Shown piece after piece: positions 1 to 8,954 of a stretch of 64,000 nt of DNA. Origin of the DNA: Novosphingobium sp. SG919. GTDB lineage: Bacteria; Pseudomonadota; Alphaproteobacteria; Sphingomonadales; Sphingomonadaceae. Made by a program: the position numbers and the translations under genes. The notes beneath the pieces are model-generated. The model was not told the DNA's origin and did not search any database. It saw only the letters and a list, made by a program, of their open reading frames with translations. How positions within the stretch are numbered: position 1 is the stretch's first letter; each line of letters begins with the position of its first letter. The stretch lies in NCBI RefSeq assembly GCF_012932495.1, contig NZ_JABCNG010000001.1, positions 310,001 through 374,000 on the forward strand. The letters are read 5' to 3'.

Positions 1-707
1 CTGCGGCGCTGGCGGGCGGTGCGGCGCGGGTGGAACTGTGTGCCGCGCTCGATCTGGGTGGATTGACGCCGCCCGCCTCGCTGGTGGCCCTGGCGGCACG
101 CCAGCCTTTGCCGGTCCATGCCCTGGCTCGGCCGCGTCCCGGCGATTTCCGCTATGACGCGCAAGACCGCGCGCTGGTGCGGGCCGATCTGACCAGCTTT
201 GCCCAGGCCGGGCTGGCCGGTGCGGTGATCGGTGGTGGTGGGCCTGAAGGCCTTGATTGCGCGGCATTGTCGGGCTGGGTGGCACATGCGCACGAACTCG
301 GTGCCGCCCGTGGCTTTCCCCTTTCGCTTACCCTGCATCGCGTGTTCGACCTGCTGGACGATCCCTTGGCAGGGCTGGAAGCGGCGGTGGAACTGGGGTT
401 CGATCGCATTCTCACGTCCGCCGGCGCTGTCCGCGCGGGCGACGCCGTCGATCGCTTTGCCGCCCTGGTACAGGCCGCGCGCGGCCGCATTGCGATCATG
501 GCTGGCGGCGGGCTGGATCCGGCCGTCGTGGCCGCGTTGCGCGCTGTGGGCGTGACGGAATTCCACGCTTCGTGCCGCGTGGCGGTATCGCGGCCGGGTC
601 CGGATGCAGACCTTGCCCGCCTCGTCGCGCTGGGCTTTGCCGCCGACCAGCCCGCGCGGCGGACTGATCCTGCCCGCGTGGCCGCATTTCGTGCTGCAAC
701 AGATTAA
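1..707 (+). CDS. cutC: Copper homeostasis protein CutC family, 5' end cut by window edge
   Basis: The reading frame is open from base 3 and begins in mid-protein with AALAGGAARVELCAALDLGG, which matches the N-terminal AGGAxRVELC..GGLTPS signature of CutC; the true start lies left of the window. The visible part is about 234 residues of a TIM-barrel protein, including the later barrel segments LTLHRVFD and RILTSAG and the phosphate-loop-like MAGGGLDP. CutC was named for copper tolerance in E. coli, but its biochemical role is unsettled. The gene runs towards the minus-strand beta-galactosidase gene, with 48 bp between the two stops. The family assignment is firm; the function is not. Confidence 0.9.
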   Translation, partial: AALAGGAARVELCAALDLGGLTPPASLVALAARQPLPVHALARPRPGDFRYDAQDRALVRADLTSFAQAGLAGAVIGGGGPEGLDCAALSGWVAHAHELGAARGFPLSLTLHRVFDLLDDPLAGLEAAVELGFDRILTSAGAVRAGDAVDRFAALVQAARGRIAIMAGGGLDPAVVAALRAVGVTEFHASCRVAVSRPGPDADLARLVALGFAADQPARRTDPARVAAFRAATD

Positions 708-755
708 AGTGGTATTATAAAGGCATCGTTTTGAAACCGGTGCCGATCGCTTGTC

Positions 756-3734
756 TTACGGGGCAAGATCCACGCTGCCGGTCAGGCCGGCAGGGCGGCC
801 GGTCTCTGCCTGGATCAACACCACGAGTTCGCGCGGCTTGTTGCCCGGCGGTACCGTCACGGCCAGCGCCGCGGGCGCTGGATCGGTCTTGCGCGCCAGC
901 AGCGTGCCATCCAGCCAGATTTCCGCTGCCCCGGCCAGCCCGGCAAAGCGCAATTGCCCGCCACGCGCCGCCACTGCGCGCCATGGCGTGATCGTGGCGC
1001 GATAGCTGCGCCAGCCCGCCGGGCCGCTTTCCATGGCTGGCGTGCCCACGGTGTCCCATGAATTGTTGTCGCCCGCCGCCGGGGCCAGGGTGGCATCGGG
1101 CCGCGCGGGCAGCCGGGGCGAACGCAGCCAGCGTTCCACGCGCTGGCGCGGTGCCTCTGCCGCCATGGCGGGCGGCGCGGCGCGCGCCTCGCGCGGCAAA
1201 GTGAGCCGGGCGGGGGTGAGGCCGGGCGTGTGCGCTTCCAACACCAATGGCACCAGGCCGGCATCGCCCTGGACGATCGCCTGGGCCAGGCCGTTGAACA
1301 GGCTGCGCTGGGTGCCTTTCTCGCTTTCGTGGCTGTTGGGATCGCCATTGCCCAACCCGATGATCGCGCCGCCGCGTATGGACAGGCCGATGCCATGTTG
1401 CGCCACCGGCACATGGCGGCCACCGGCATCGATCGCATCGATGGTGATCGCCATGGCATCCGCCCCATCGCGCGCCAATGCCGTGCGCGCCGGGGTCAGC
1501 CGCAGGGCCATGGGGCGGCCCGCGGTTTCGTGCGCCATGCGCGCCACCACGCGGCCGCCATCAAGGGCCAGCGCTTCGATCCGGCCGGGCTGATAGGGGA
1601 TGTGGAACGTGTGGCCCATGATCCGGTCCGCCTTGTCCACCCGCGCCACGGTCTTGCCGTTGAGGCGCAATTCCAGTGCGGGCGCGTTGGTCACGGCGAA
1701 GACTTCGATCGGTTGCCCTTCGCGGCCGGGCCAGGTCCAGTGCGGATCGATCCACACCATCGGCGCTGTATCCAGCCACTGCGCCTGGCGGATGCCGAAC
1801 GCGGTCTTGGGAAACCCGCACAAGTCCATGATGCCAAAGAAGCTGCCCACGCTGGGCCAGGCATAGGGCGTGGGTTCGCCATGGTAGTCAAGGCCCGTCC
1901 AGACGAACCCGCCCGCCACGAACGGGCGGCTGGCGATGGCCTGCCACGACTGGCGATGCGTGGCGCCCCAGCCTGCCGCTTCCTTGTCCAGCGACGTGAT
2001 CACGTGGGCGTCGGGCGCGCTGGTGAACGCCCCACGCGTGCCATAGGCGCTGGTGTCTTCGCTGCTCAGCATGGGCTGATCGGGATGCAGCGCGTGATAG
2101 CGATCGTAATCGCCCTGGTAATAGTTGAAGCCCATGAGATCGACCGCCTGGCCGACGTTCTCGGGATTGAAGAACCCGCCGCTCATCGCCGCGGTCACCG
2201 GGCGGGCCGGATCGAGCCGGCGCACGGCCGCGCGCAGGCGGCGCACCATTTCCTTGCCGGCATGGGTGCCCTGCATCGGTTCTTCGTTGAACACCGACCA
2301 GGCAAACACGCATGGGTGGTTGCGATCGCGGCGCACCAGCCATTCCAGCTGCGCCAAATAGTCGGGCGCGGGGTTGAACAGGCGGTTTTCGGCCATGACC
2401 AGGAAGCCCAGCCGATCGCACCAGTCCATCACTTCGGCAGAGCAGGCGCCGTGCGTCATGCGGATGGCGTTGCAGCCCAGTTGCTTCAAGCGCTGCAACC
2501 GCCACAGCACCACGGAATCGGGCACGGCAACGCCCACCCCGGCGTGGTCCTGATGCAGGCACACGCCCTTGATCTTGGTGGCCACGCCATTGAGGAACAT
2601 GCCGCGCGCGGGATCGAAGCGGATCTGGCGAAAGCCGATCGCCACGGTGCGGCGGTCGATCACCTGGCCCGTCGCTGGGCCATCGTGTTCCAGTTCCACC
2701 ACCAGATCGTGCAGCACCGGATCATCGGGAGACCACAGCGCGGGCGCGCCCCGTGGCGCCAGCACCATGCTCGCTTCGGCCTGGTCCAGGCCGGCCACTT
2801 GCGCGCTCGCCGTGCCCTGGCACAGCAGACGGCCCTGCGCATCGCGCACCATGGCGCGCACCCTGGCGCCGGCCGGAGCATCGGCAAGGTTTCCCAGCGT
2901 GACGGTTATGGGCACCTGCCAGGTGCCGTCGGCCGCCTGCACCGGATGGCCATGCACGCCATCGGCGGCGATATGCAGCGGTGGGCGCACCACCAGCCAG
3001 GCATGGCGATAGATCCCGGCGCCTTCGTACCACCAGCCTTCGCGCACGGTGGCATCGGCGCGCACCGCGATCCAGTTGAGATCGTCGCCATAGCGGGCAA
3101 ACGGGGTGAGATCGATGGTGACGCCGGTATAGCCCGACCACGAATGCGCCACTTCGCTGCCGTTGACCCAGACCGTGGCATGGCTGGCGATGCCATCAAA
3201 GCGCAGTTCGAGTTTTTGGCCCTCCAGCGCCGGATCCAGCCGCACGAGGCGGCGATACCAGCCGATCCCGCGCGCGCGATAACCTTGTGAAACATTGGCC
3301 GTGCGATCAAACGGTTGTGCGCTGGCCCAATCGTGCGGCAGAGTGACGCTCTGCCAGTCGGATGCATCGAAATCGAGCGCTGCCGCGCCGCTTGCGTTGC
3401 CGGCCTTGACGGAAAGATAGGTGGCGTTGTGATCGGCCGGTTCGGGAAAGGGAATATCGCCCAGGTGAAACAGCCAGCCTTGATCGAGCGACAGGCGCCC
3501 CGGCTCACCCACCGGCAGGCGTGGCGCGGCGCCGGGCAGGGGCGCGGGCATGCGCAGGCCGCCGGGCAGGGTGGCGGTGGGCGGCAGCAGGCCCCAGGCG
3601 GTGTCCGCCGCAAAGGGGCGTGCGGGCTTCGCCTGGCCCGGCGCAACCCAGCCCAGGCCCTGCACCATGGCCCAGCCCGCCACCCCTTTCAGCAGGGTGC
3701 GGCGGGATGGCAGGGCACAATCGGCTGGCGGCAT
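756..3734 (-). CDS. Exported GH2 beta-galactosidase (Tat signal)
   Basis: A protein of 992 residues that should remove beta-linked terminal galactose from glycans outside the cytoplasm. The N-terminus carries a twin-arginine signal (SRRTLLKGVAGWAMVQGLG). Next come a GH2 jelly-roll sugar-binding domain (about 75-240), an Ig-like domain (about 245-370) and a TIM barrel with the acid/base Glu484 in FNEEP and the nucleophile Glu559 in SSEDTSAYG, 75 residues apart as in LacZ-type enzymes. The C-terminus is long (DUF4982-like plus another beta-sandwich), as in bacterial GalB-type enzymes. The ribosome site is weak. It is divergent from the GH20 operon across a 232-bp control region holding a palindrome. 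Galactose specificity is inferred from subfamily features; glucuronidase activity is a less likely alternative. Confidence 0.9.
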   Translation of the reverse strand: MPPADCALPSRRTLLKGVAGWAMVQGLGWVAPGQAKPARPFAADTAWGLLPPTATLPGGLRMPAPLPGAAPRLPVGEPGRLSLDQGWLFHLGDIPFPEPADHNATYLSVKAGNASGAAALDFDASDWQSVTLPHDWASAQPFDRTANVSQGYRARGIGWYRRLVRLDPALEGQKLELRFDGIASHATVWVNGSEVAHSWSGYTGVTIDLTPFARYGDDLNWIAVRADATVREGWWYEGAGIYRHAWLVVRPPLHIAADGVHGHPVQAADGTWQVPITVTLGNLADAPAGARVRAMVRDAQGRLLCQGTASAQVAGLDQAEASMVLAPRGAPALWSPDDPVLHDLVVELEHDGPATGQVIDRRTVAIGFRQIRFDPARGMFLNGVATKIKGVCLHQDHAGVGVAVPDSVVLWRLQRLKQLGCNAIRMTHGACSAEVMDWCDRLGFLVMAENRLFNPAPDYLAQLEWLVRRDRNHPCVFAWSVFNEEPMQGTHAGKEMVRRLRAAVRRLDPARPVTAAMSGGFFNPENVGQAVDLMGFNYYQGDYDRYHALHPDQPMLSSEDTSAYGTRGAFTSAPDAHVITSLDKEAAGWGATHRQSWQAIASRPFVAGGFVWTGLDYHGEPTPYAWPSVGSFFGIMDLCGFPKTAFGIRQAQWLDTAPMVWIDPHWTWPGREGQPIEVFAVTNAPALELRLNGKTVARVDKADRIMGHTFHIPYQPGRIEALALDGGRVVARMAHETAGRPMALRLTPARTALARDGADAMAITIDAIDAGGRHVPVAQHGIGLSIRGGAIIGLGNGDPNSHESEKGTQRSLFNGLAQAIVQGDAGLVPLVLEAHTPGLTPARLTLPREARAAPPAMAAEAPRQRVERWLRSPRLPARPDATLAPAAGDNNSWDTVGTPAMESGPAGWRSYRATITPWRAVAARGGQLRFAGLAGAAEIWLDGTLLARKTDPAPAALAVTVPPGNKPRELVVLIQAETGRPAGLTGSVDLAP

Positions 3735-3777
3735 GGCGGCGGAGTCCCGGGTTTGGCGGCAAGGGTGGAACAGGATT

Positions 3778-3792
3778 TACATTGGTAATGTA
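3778..3792. promoter_or_regulatory. 15-bp palindrome between divergent glycosidase operons
   Basis: The sequence TACATT-GGT-AATGTA is a perfect inverted repeat with 6-bp arms. A looser symmetry (GGA...TCC) extends it to 3773-3797. It lies 44 bp upstream of the beta-galactosidase start and about 175 bp upstream of the GH20 start, in the only divergent promoter region of the locus. That is the expected place for an operator of a sugar-responsive repressor or activator. No regulator gene is encoded nearby, so the binding protein is unknown. Confidence 0.5.
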
Positions 3793-3966
3793 TTTCCGGC
3801 AACGCCCGACATGGGGCGAATGCGCTGGATCAGGCGATGTGTGCTTTGTGTGCTTTGCCGGGCGGATTTTTTGCCATGCGCTGCACAATACCTGTTGTCG
3901 TATTGGATATATTTTGGTTACCTCTCGGCCGAGATGAACATGCGGGCGAAGGCAAGGGACAAAGAC

Positions 3967-6348
3967 ATGGTGGCACGCTTGGACGGCAAGGCTCGCAGGC
4001 ACGGTTGGCAGCGGCGCGCCGCCGTGGTTGTCGCGGCCGGCCTGGTGGCGGCCGCCTCATCCGCCGCCGCCGCGCCCGTCCTGCCGCTGGTGCCCTGGCC
4101 CGCCCAGGTGGCGCCGGGCAAGGGCGCGCTGCTGATCACCGACGGCGCCACCTTGGCCGTGCCGGTGGGCGATGCCGGGGCCAAGGCCGTCGCCACGCTG
4201 CTTGCGGCGCGGCTGGCGGCCCAGCACGGCCTGTCGTTGCGGGTGGTGGAAGGCGATACCGGCACCGTGCGTTTCGCGCGGGCCGCCGCCGGCAAGGGTG
4301 GCGATGAAGCCTATGCCCTGACCGTGACGCCGGGCGGCGCGGTGATCACTGCCGCGGGCGATCACGGCCTGCTCTATGGCGCGATGAGCTTGGAGCAATT
4401 GGCCGGCGCACCGGGCAAGGGTATGGTGCGCATTCCTGCCGTCACGCTCAGCGATGCGCCGCGCTTTGCCTGGCGTGGGCTGATGATCGACACGGCGCGC
4501 CATTTCCAGCCGCTCGCTTCGATCCGCGCGGTGATCGACGGGATGGTGGCAGTGAAGCTCAACGTGCTGCACCTGCACCTGACCGATGACCAGGGCTGGC
4601 GGTTCGAGGTGAAGAAGTATCCGCGCCTGACGCAAGTGGGGGCCTGGCGCACCGAGCCCGAGACCGGCCAGGGGCCCGGCCCGCGCAGCGGCGGGTTCTA
4701 CACCCAGGATGAATTGCGCGCGCTGGTCGCCTATGCCGCTGCGCGCGGGATTACGATCGTGCCGGAAATCGACCTGCCCGGCCATGCCCAGGCGTTGGTG
4801 GCGGCCTATCCCGATCTGGGTGTGCTGGGCGGCACTCCGCCGGTTTCGGGTGACTGGGGCGTGAACCCGTACCTGTTCAACCCAGGCCCGCAAGGCATGG
4901 CTTTCGTCAAAGACGTGCTCGATGAATTGATGGCCGTATTCCCGTCGACCTATATCCACCTGGGTGGGGACGAGGCGGTGAAGGACCAGTGGGAGCGTGC
5001 GGCCCAAGTGCAGGCACAGATGCGCGCGCTGGGCATCAAGACCGAAAACGGCCTGCAAAGCTGGATGATCGATCAGCTTGGCGCCTATCTCGCGCAGCAT
5101 GGCCGCCGCCTGATCGGCTGGGACGAAATCCTCGAAGGCGGGCTGCCGCCCTCGGCCTCGGTGATGAGCTGGCGGGGCGAAGCCGGCGCGGTCGATGCGG
5201 CCAACGCCGGGCACGATGTGGTCTTGAGCCCGGCGCCCAATCTCTATCTCGACAATCTTCAGTCCGATCGGGGCGACGCGCCGCCGGGGCGCATCGCGAT
5301 CCAGACGCTGGAAGCGGTCTATCGCTATGACCCGATGCCCAAAGGCATCGGCGCGGACAAGGCAGGCCACGTGCTGGGCGCGCAGGCCAATGCCTGGGCC
5401 GAATATCTTGTCACCCCCTGGCAAGTGCAGCACAAGATCTTCCCGCGCATCGGCGCCTTGGCCGAAAGCGTGTGGAGCGATCCGGCGCGGCCCAAGGATT
5501 ACAAGGATTTCCTCGCCCGGCTCGATCCGCAGATGCGGCGCTGGCGGGCCGGCGGCCTGGAAGTGGCCGACAGCGCGCTGGCGGTGGATTTCAAGATTGC
5601 GCAGCCGCGCGGGGCTGCGCTCGATGCCACGCGGCTGACCGTGGCGCTGGCCACGCAGGCGCCCTATGGCACGATCCGCTATACGCTCGATGGCAAGGCG
5701 CCCACCGCGCGTTCGCGCGCCTATGCCGCGCCGCTGCAAGTGGCGCCGGGTACGGTGATAACCGCCGCCGATTTCGCGCCCGATGGCGTGGCTCTTTCCA
5801 CCCCGCGCCGGTTCGACGTGACGCGCGACGCGCTGCTGACCACTGCCAACAGCGCGCTTTCGGCCTGCCCGCGCGGCGCGCTGGGCCTGCGCGTGCCGTT
5901 GAATGCCGATGCCACGGCCAATGGCCCAGCCTACAACGTCAACATCTTCGATGCCTGCATGGCCGATGATCACGCCCCACTGGCCCATGCCAAGGCGATC
6001 ACGGTGCAAGTGGCGCGGCTGCCGCGCAATTATGGCCTGGCGCATGACCAGCACGCGGTGATCGCGCGCTATGCCACCAGCCCCTTTGGCGAACTGGTGG
6101 TTTCGGCCGGGTGCCGCGCGGCGGAAAAGGCGGCCGACGATCGCGCCAAGGAGCATGATCCCATGCCCGGTGCCAAGGTCCTGGCCACCTGGCCGCTGCG
6201 CGATCCGGCCAAGACTCCGCAGCAGTTTTCGCTCAGCGCCACGCTGCCGCAACTGGGACTGGCCGATGAAAGCGACGTCTGCTTCCAGTTCACCGCATCG
6301 ACCGCCGGCCCGTTCTACACCGTGGAGCAGGTGAAGTGGGCGCAATGA
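3967..6348 (+). CDS. Exported GH20 beta-N-acetylhexosaminidase
   Basis: A 793-residue enzyme that removes terminal beta-GlcNAc or GalNAc by substrate-assisted catalysis. The frame is open further upstream, but the start at 3967 is chosen because AGGGAC precedes it at good spacing and it gives a clean Sec signal peptide (hydrophobic VVVAAGLVAAASSAAAA). A GH20b-like domain spans roughly 40-160. The barrel contains HLHLTDDQGWRFEVK and the catalytic pair Asp335-Glu336 in HLGGDEAVKDQW. A chitobiase C-terminal-like segment follows (about 555-620), then about 170 residues of unassigned, probably beta-rich, sequence. First gene of the five-gene glycosidase operon; its stop overlaps the next start (ATGA). 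Confidence 0.93.
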   Translation: MVARLDGKARRHGWQRRAAVVVAAGLVAAASSAAAAPVLPLVPWPAQVAPGKGALLITDGATLAVPVGDAGAKAVATLLAARLAAQHGLSLRVVEGDTGTVRFARAAAGKGGDEAYALTVTPGGAVITAAGDHGLLYGAMSLEQLAGAPGKGMVRIPAVTLSDAPRFAWRGLMIDTARHFQPLASIRAVIDGMVAVKLNVLHLHLTDDQGWRFEVKKYPRLTQVGAWRTEPETGQGPGPRSGGFYTQDELRALVAYAAARGITIVPEIDLPGHAQALVAAYPDLGVLGGTPPVSGDWGVNPYLFNPGPQGMAFVKDVLDELMAVFPSTYIHLGGDEAVKDQWERAAQVQAQMRALGIKTENGLQSWMIDQLGAYLAQHGRRLIGWDEILEGGLPPSASVMSWRGEAGAVDAANAGHDVVLSPAPNLYLDNLQSDRGDAPPGRIAIQTLEAVYRYDPMPKGIGADKAGHVLGAQANAWAEYLVTPWQVQHKIFPRIGALAESVWSDPARPKDYKDFLARLDPQMRRWRAGGLEVADSALAVDFKIAQPRGAALDATRLTVALATQAPYGTIRYTLDGKAPTARSRAYAAPLQVAPGTVITAADFAPDGVALSTPRRFDVTRDALLTTANSALSACPRGALGLRVPLNADATANGPAYNVNIFDACMADDHAPLAHAKAITVQVARLPRNYGLAHDQHAVIARYATSPFGELVVSAGCRAAEKAADDRAKEHDPMPGAKVLATWPLRDPAKTPQQFSLSATLPQLGLADESDVCFQFTASTAGPFYTVEQVKWAQ

Positions 6349-8954
6349 GCCGGCTTTCGCTCTTCGCGGCTTTGGCGCTGGCCACCGTCTCCACGCCGGC
6401 GCTGGCCGCGCCCGAGGCGTTGTCGCTCGATGCCGGCTGGCAGGCGCGCATTGCGCCAGAGGATGCGGCGGCCAAGACCCACCCGCGCGAGGCGCAATGG
6501 TTTGCCGTGCCGGTGCCCGGCACCGTCCAGCAGGCGCTTGTGGAACAGCACCGCGTGCCCGATCCCTTCCTAGGCACCAACGAAGCCGCGATCCAGTGGG
6601 CCGGCCTTTCCGGCTGGGAGATGCGCCGCACGCTCAACGTGACTGCGGCGATGCTGGCGCACGGCCATCTCGACCTGGTGTTCGACGGGATCGACACCTT
6701 CGCCACGGTCAGCGTCAACGGGCAGGACGTGCTCAAGGCCGACAACGCCCATCGCAGCTGGCGCGTGCCGGTGCGCGGCCTGCTCCACGCCGGGGCGAAC
6801 GAGATCGTGTTGCGCTTTGCCTCGCCCATCCGCGCCTTGCAGCCGATGGTGCTGAAGGAAGCTCATCCGCTCCCCGGCGAATACGATTCCGCCTTTGGTG
6901 ACGAGCCCAAGGGCGTGCAGACCTCGCCCTATATCCGCAAGCCGAAGTATCAGTACGGCTGGGATTGGGGGCCGCGTATCGTCAATATCGGCCTGTGGCA
7001 CGGCGTGCGGCTGGAAGGCTGGGACGGCGCGCGGCTGGCCACGCTCGATATGCAACAGGATGCCCTGGGAGACCGGGAAGCGCGGCTGACCGCGCGGCTG
7101 GCGGTGGAGGCCGATAGCCCCGCGCCGCTGACCGTGGAACTGGCCGTCACTGCGCCCGATGGCACCGCGTTGCCGCCGGTCAAGCGCCAGGTCCCGGTCG
7201 ATCCGGGCCACAATGTGGTGACGGTGCCGATCACGATTCCCGCGCCGCAACGCTGGTGGCCGGTGGGCCTGGGCGCGCAGCCGCTCTACAAGGTGGCCGC
7301 GCGGATAGTCGATGGCGCCGGGGCCGGGCAGGCGGCCAGCCGCACCCTGGGCCTGCGCACCGTCGAACTGATGCGGGGCAACGGCGCCTTCGGCTTCAAG
7401 GTCAACGGCGTGCCGGTCTTTGCCAAGGGCGCCAACCTGATCCCGTTCGACAGCTTCCCCTCGCGCGTGACCGCCGCCACGATGGACCGCATGCTGGCCG
7501 ATGCCAGGGCGGCCAACATGAACATGATCCGCGTCTGGGGCGGCGGCACGTACCTGGACGATGCGTTCTACGACAGCGCCGATCGCCTGGGCCTGATGAT
7601 CTGGCAGGATTTCATGTTCGGCGGCGCCGTGCCTCCGCCAGACGCGGCCTATCGCGCCAGCGTGGCGGCCGAGGCGGACGAGCAGGTGGCGCGCCTTTCC
7701 AGCCATCCCTCCATTGTGGTGTGGACCGGCGGCAACGAAGTGCTCTCGGGCTGGGCCAACTGGTCGGACCGCAAGGACTTCAAGAGAGCCGTGGGCCCTG
7801 ACGAGCAGGAGCGCATCGCCACGAGCATGACCGTGCTGTTCGACCGCGTGCTGCGCGATGCCGTTGCGGCGCATAGCCCACAGACGCCCTATTGGCCGGG
7901 TTCGCCATCGACCGACTATGAAGGCCCGGTCGATACCGATGCGGCGGGCGATCGCCATTTCTGGGATGTATGGTCCGGCTCCAAGCCGGTGGAAAACTAC
8001 CTGGACACCTGCCCGCGCTTCATGTCGGAATATGGGTTCCAGGCCATGCCAGGCATGGCGACGATTGCCGAATTTGCCGGGCCGAAAGTCTCCGACCCAC
8101 AAAGCCCGGTGATGAAGGCGCACCAGAAATTCCTGGCCGGCGAAGGCAACAGTCGCTTGGCTTTCTATCTCGATGCGCGGTTGCGCCCGGCGCAGGGCAG
8201 CGGCCCGGCGCGGCTGGCAGACTTTGTCTATCTCACCCAGGTCAACCAGATGCAGGCGATCGACATGGCCGCGCGCCACCATCGCGCCTGCGCGCCGGTG
8301 ACGATGGGTTCGCTCTATTGGCAGCTCAACGATGTCTGGCCGGCGATCTCGTGGTCGAGCATCGACCATGCCGGGCGGTGGAAGCTGCTGCACTATGCCG
8401 CGCGGCGGTTCTTCGCGCCCCAGGCCGTGGTGGCCGAGCATAAGGGCGGCACGACGCGTGTGGTCTTGGTGTCCGACGCGCAGGCGCCGCTGGCCGCCCA
8501 TTGGCGGCTGACCGGTCGCGGCATGGACGGCGCTGTGTTGGGCAGCGCGGAAGGCGACGTGACCCTGGCGGCCAATGGCGTGACCGAGGCAACCCAGGTT
8601 GTGGACGCGAAAGTCTTCGGCGCGGCGGCGCCGACGACGTCCTATGTCGTGGCCGAACTGTCCATCGGCGGCAGCGTGGTCAGCCGCCAGATCGTGGAAC
8701 GCGCCTTGCCCAAGACCATGGCCTACCCCGATCCGGGCCTGTCCGTGGCCTGGCACGGGCGCCAGGTCACGCTGACCGCGCGCAACCTGGCGCGCGCGGT
8801 CATGCTCGATTTCGGCACGCTCGACGCGGCGGCCGACGACAACGGGTTCGATCTACTGCCCGGCGAAAGCCGCACTCTGTCCATCACCAGCGCGGCACCC
8901 GATGCCGCCCTGCGCCGCGCCCTGGTGCTGCGCACCCTGGCCGGGAGCCACTGA
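6345..8954 (+). CDS. Exported GH2 beta-mannosidase
   Basis: An 869-residue enzyme expected to cleave non-reducing beta-mannosides, such as the Man-beta-1,4-GlcNAc bond left after N-glycan core trimming. A Sec signal (LSLFAALALATVSTPALA) is followed by the GH2 sugar-binding domain, in which PKYQYGWDWGPR is typical of beta-mannosidases. The barrel has acid/base Glu465 in WTGGNEVLSGW and nucleophile Glu562 in FMSEYGFQAMP. The start at 6345 overlaps the GH20 stop by 4 nt, so translation is probably coupled; a GTG 9 bp upstream is less likely. The family is clear; beta-mannosidase is preferred over exo-glucosaminidase on motif grounds. Confidence 0.92.
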   Translation: MSRLSLFAALALATVSTPALAAPEALSLDAGWQARIAPEDAAAKTHPREAQWFAVPVPGTVQQALVEQHRVPDPFLGTNEAAIQWAGLSGWEMRRTLNVTAAMLAHGHLDLVFDGIDTFATVSVNGQDVLKADNAHRSWRVPVRGLLHAGANEIVLRFASPIRALQPMVLKEAHPLPGEYDSAFGDEPKGVQTSPYIRKPKYQYGWDWGPRIVNIGLWHGVRLEGWDGARLATLDMQQDALGDREARLTARLAVEADSPAPLTVELAVTAPDGTALPPVKRQVPVDPGHNVVTVPITIPAPQRWWPVGLGAQPLYKVAARIVDGAGAGQAASRTLGLRTVELMRGNGAFGFKVNGVPVFAKGANLIPFDSFPSRVTAATMDRMLADARAANMNMIRVWGGGTYLDDAFYDSADRLGLMIWQDFMFGGAVPPPDAAYRASVAAEADEQVARLSSHPSIVVWTGGNEVLSGWANWSDRKDFKRAVGPDEQERIATSMTVLFDRVLRDAVAAHSPQTPYWPGSPSTDYEGPVDTDAAGDRHFWDVWSGSKPVENYLDTCPRFMSEYGFQAMPGMATIAEFAGPKVSDPQSPVMKAHQKFLAGEGNSRLAFYLDARLRPAQGSGPARLADFVYLTQVNQMQAIDMAARHHRACAPVTMGSLYWQLNDVWPAISWSSIDHAGRWKLLHYAARRFFAPQAVVAEHKGGTTRVVLVSDAQAPLAAHWRLTGRGMDGAVLGSAEGDVTLAANGVTEATQVVDAKVFGAAAPTTSYVVAELSIGGSVVSRQIVERALPKTMAYPDPGLSVAWHGRQVTLTARNLARAVMLDFGTLDAAADDNGFDLLPGESRTLSITSAAPDAALRRALVLRTLAGSH

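Noticed and set aside
1230..3290. Long open frame on the plus strand (686 codons) opposite the beta-galactosidase gene
   Set aside because: No domain features and a His/Gln/Arg-rich composition typical of antisense frames in GC-rich coding DNA; the opposite strand encodes a complete GH2 enzyme.
4057..6345. 762-codon minus-strand open frame opposite GH20
   Set aside because: Antisense shadow of a well-supported GH20 gene; composition is not protein-like.
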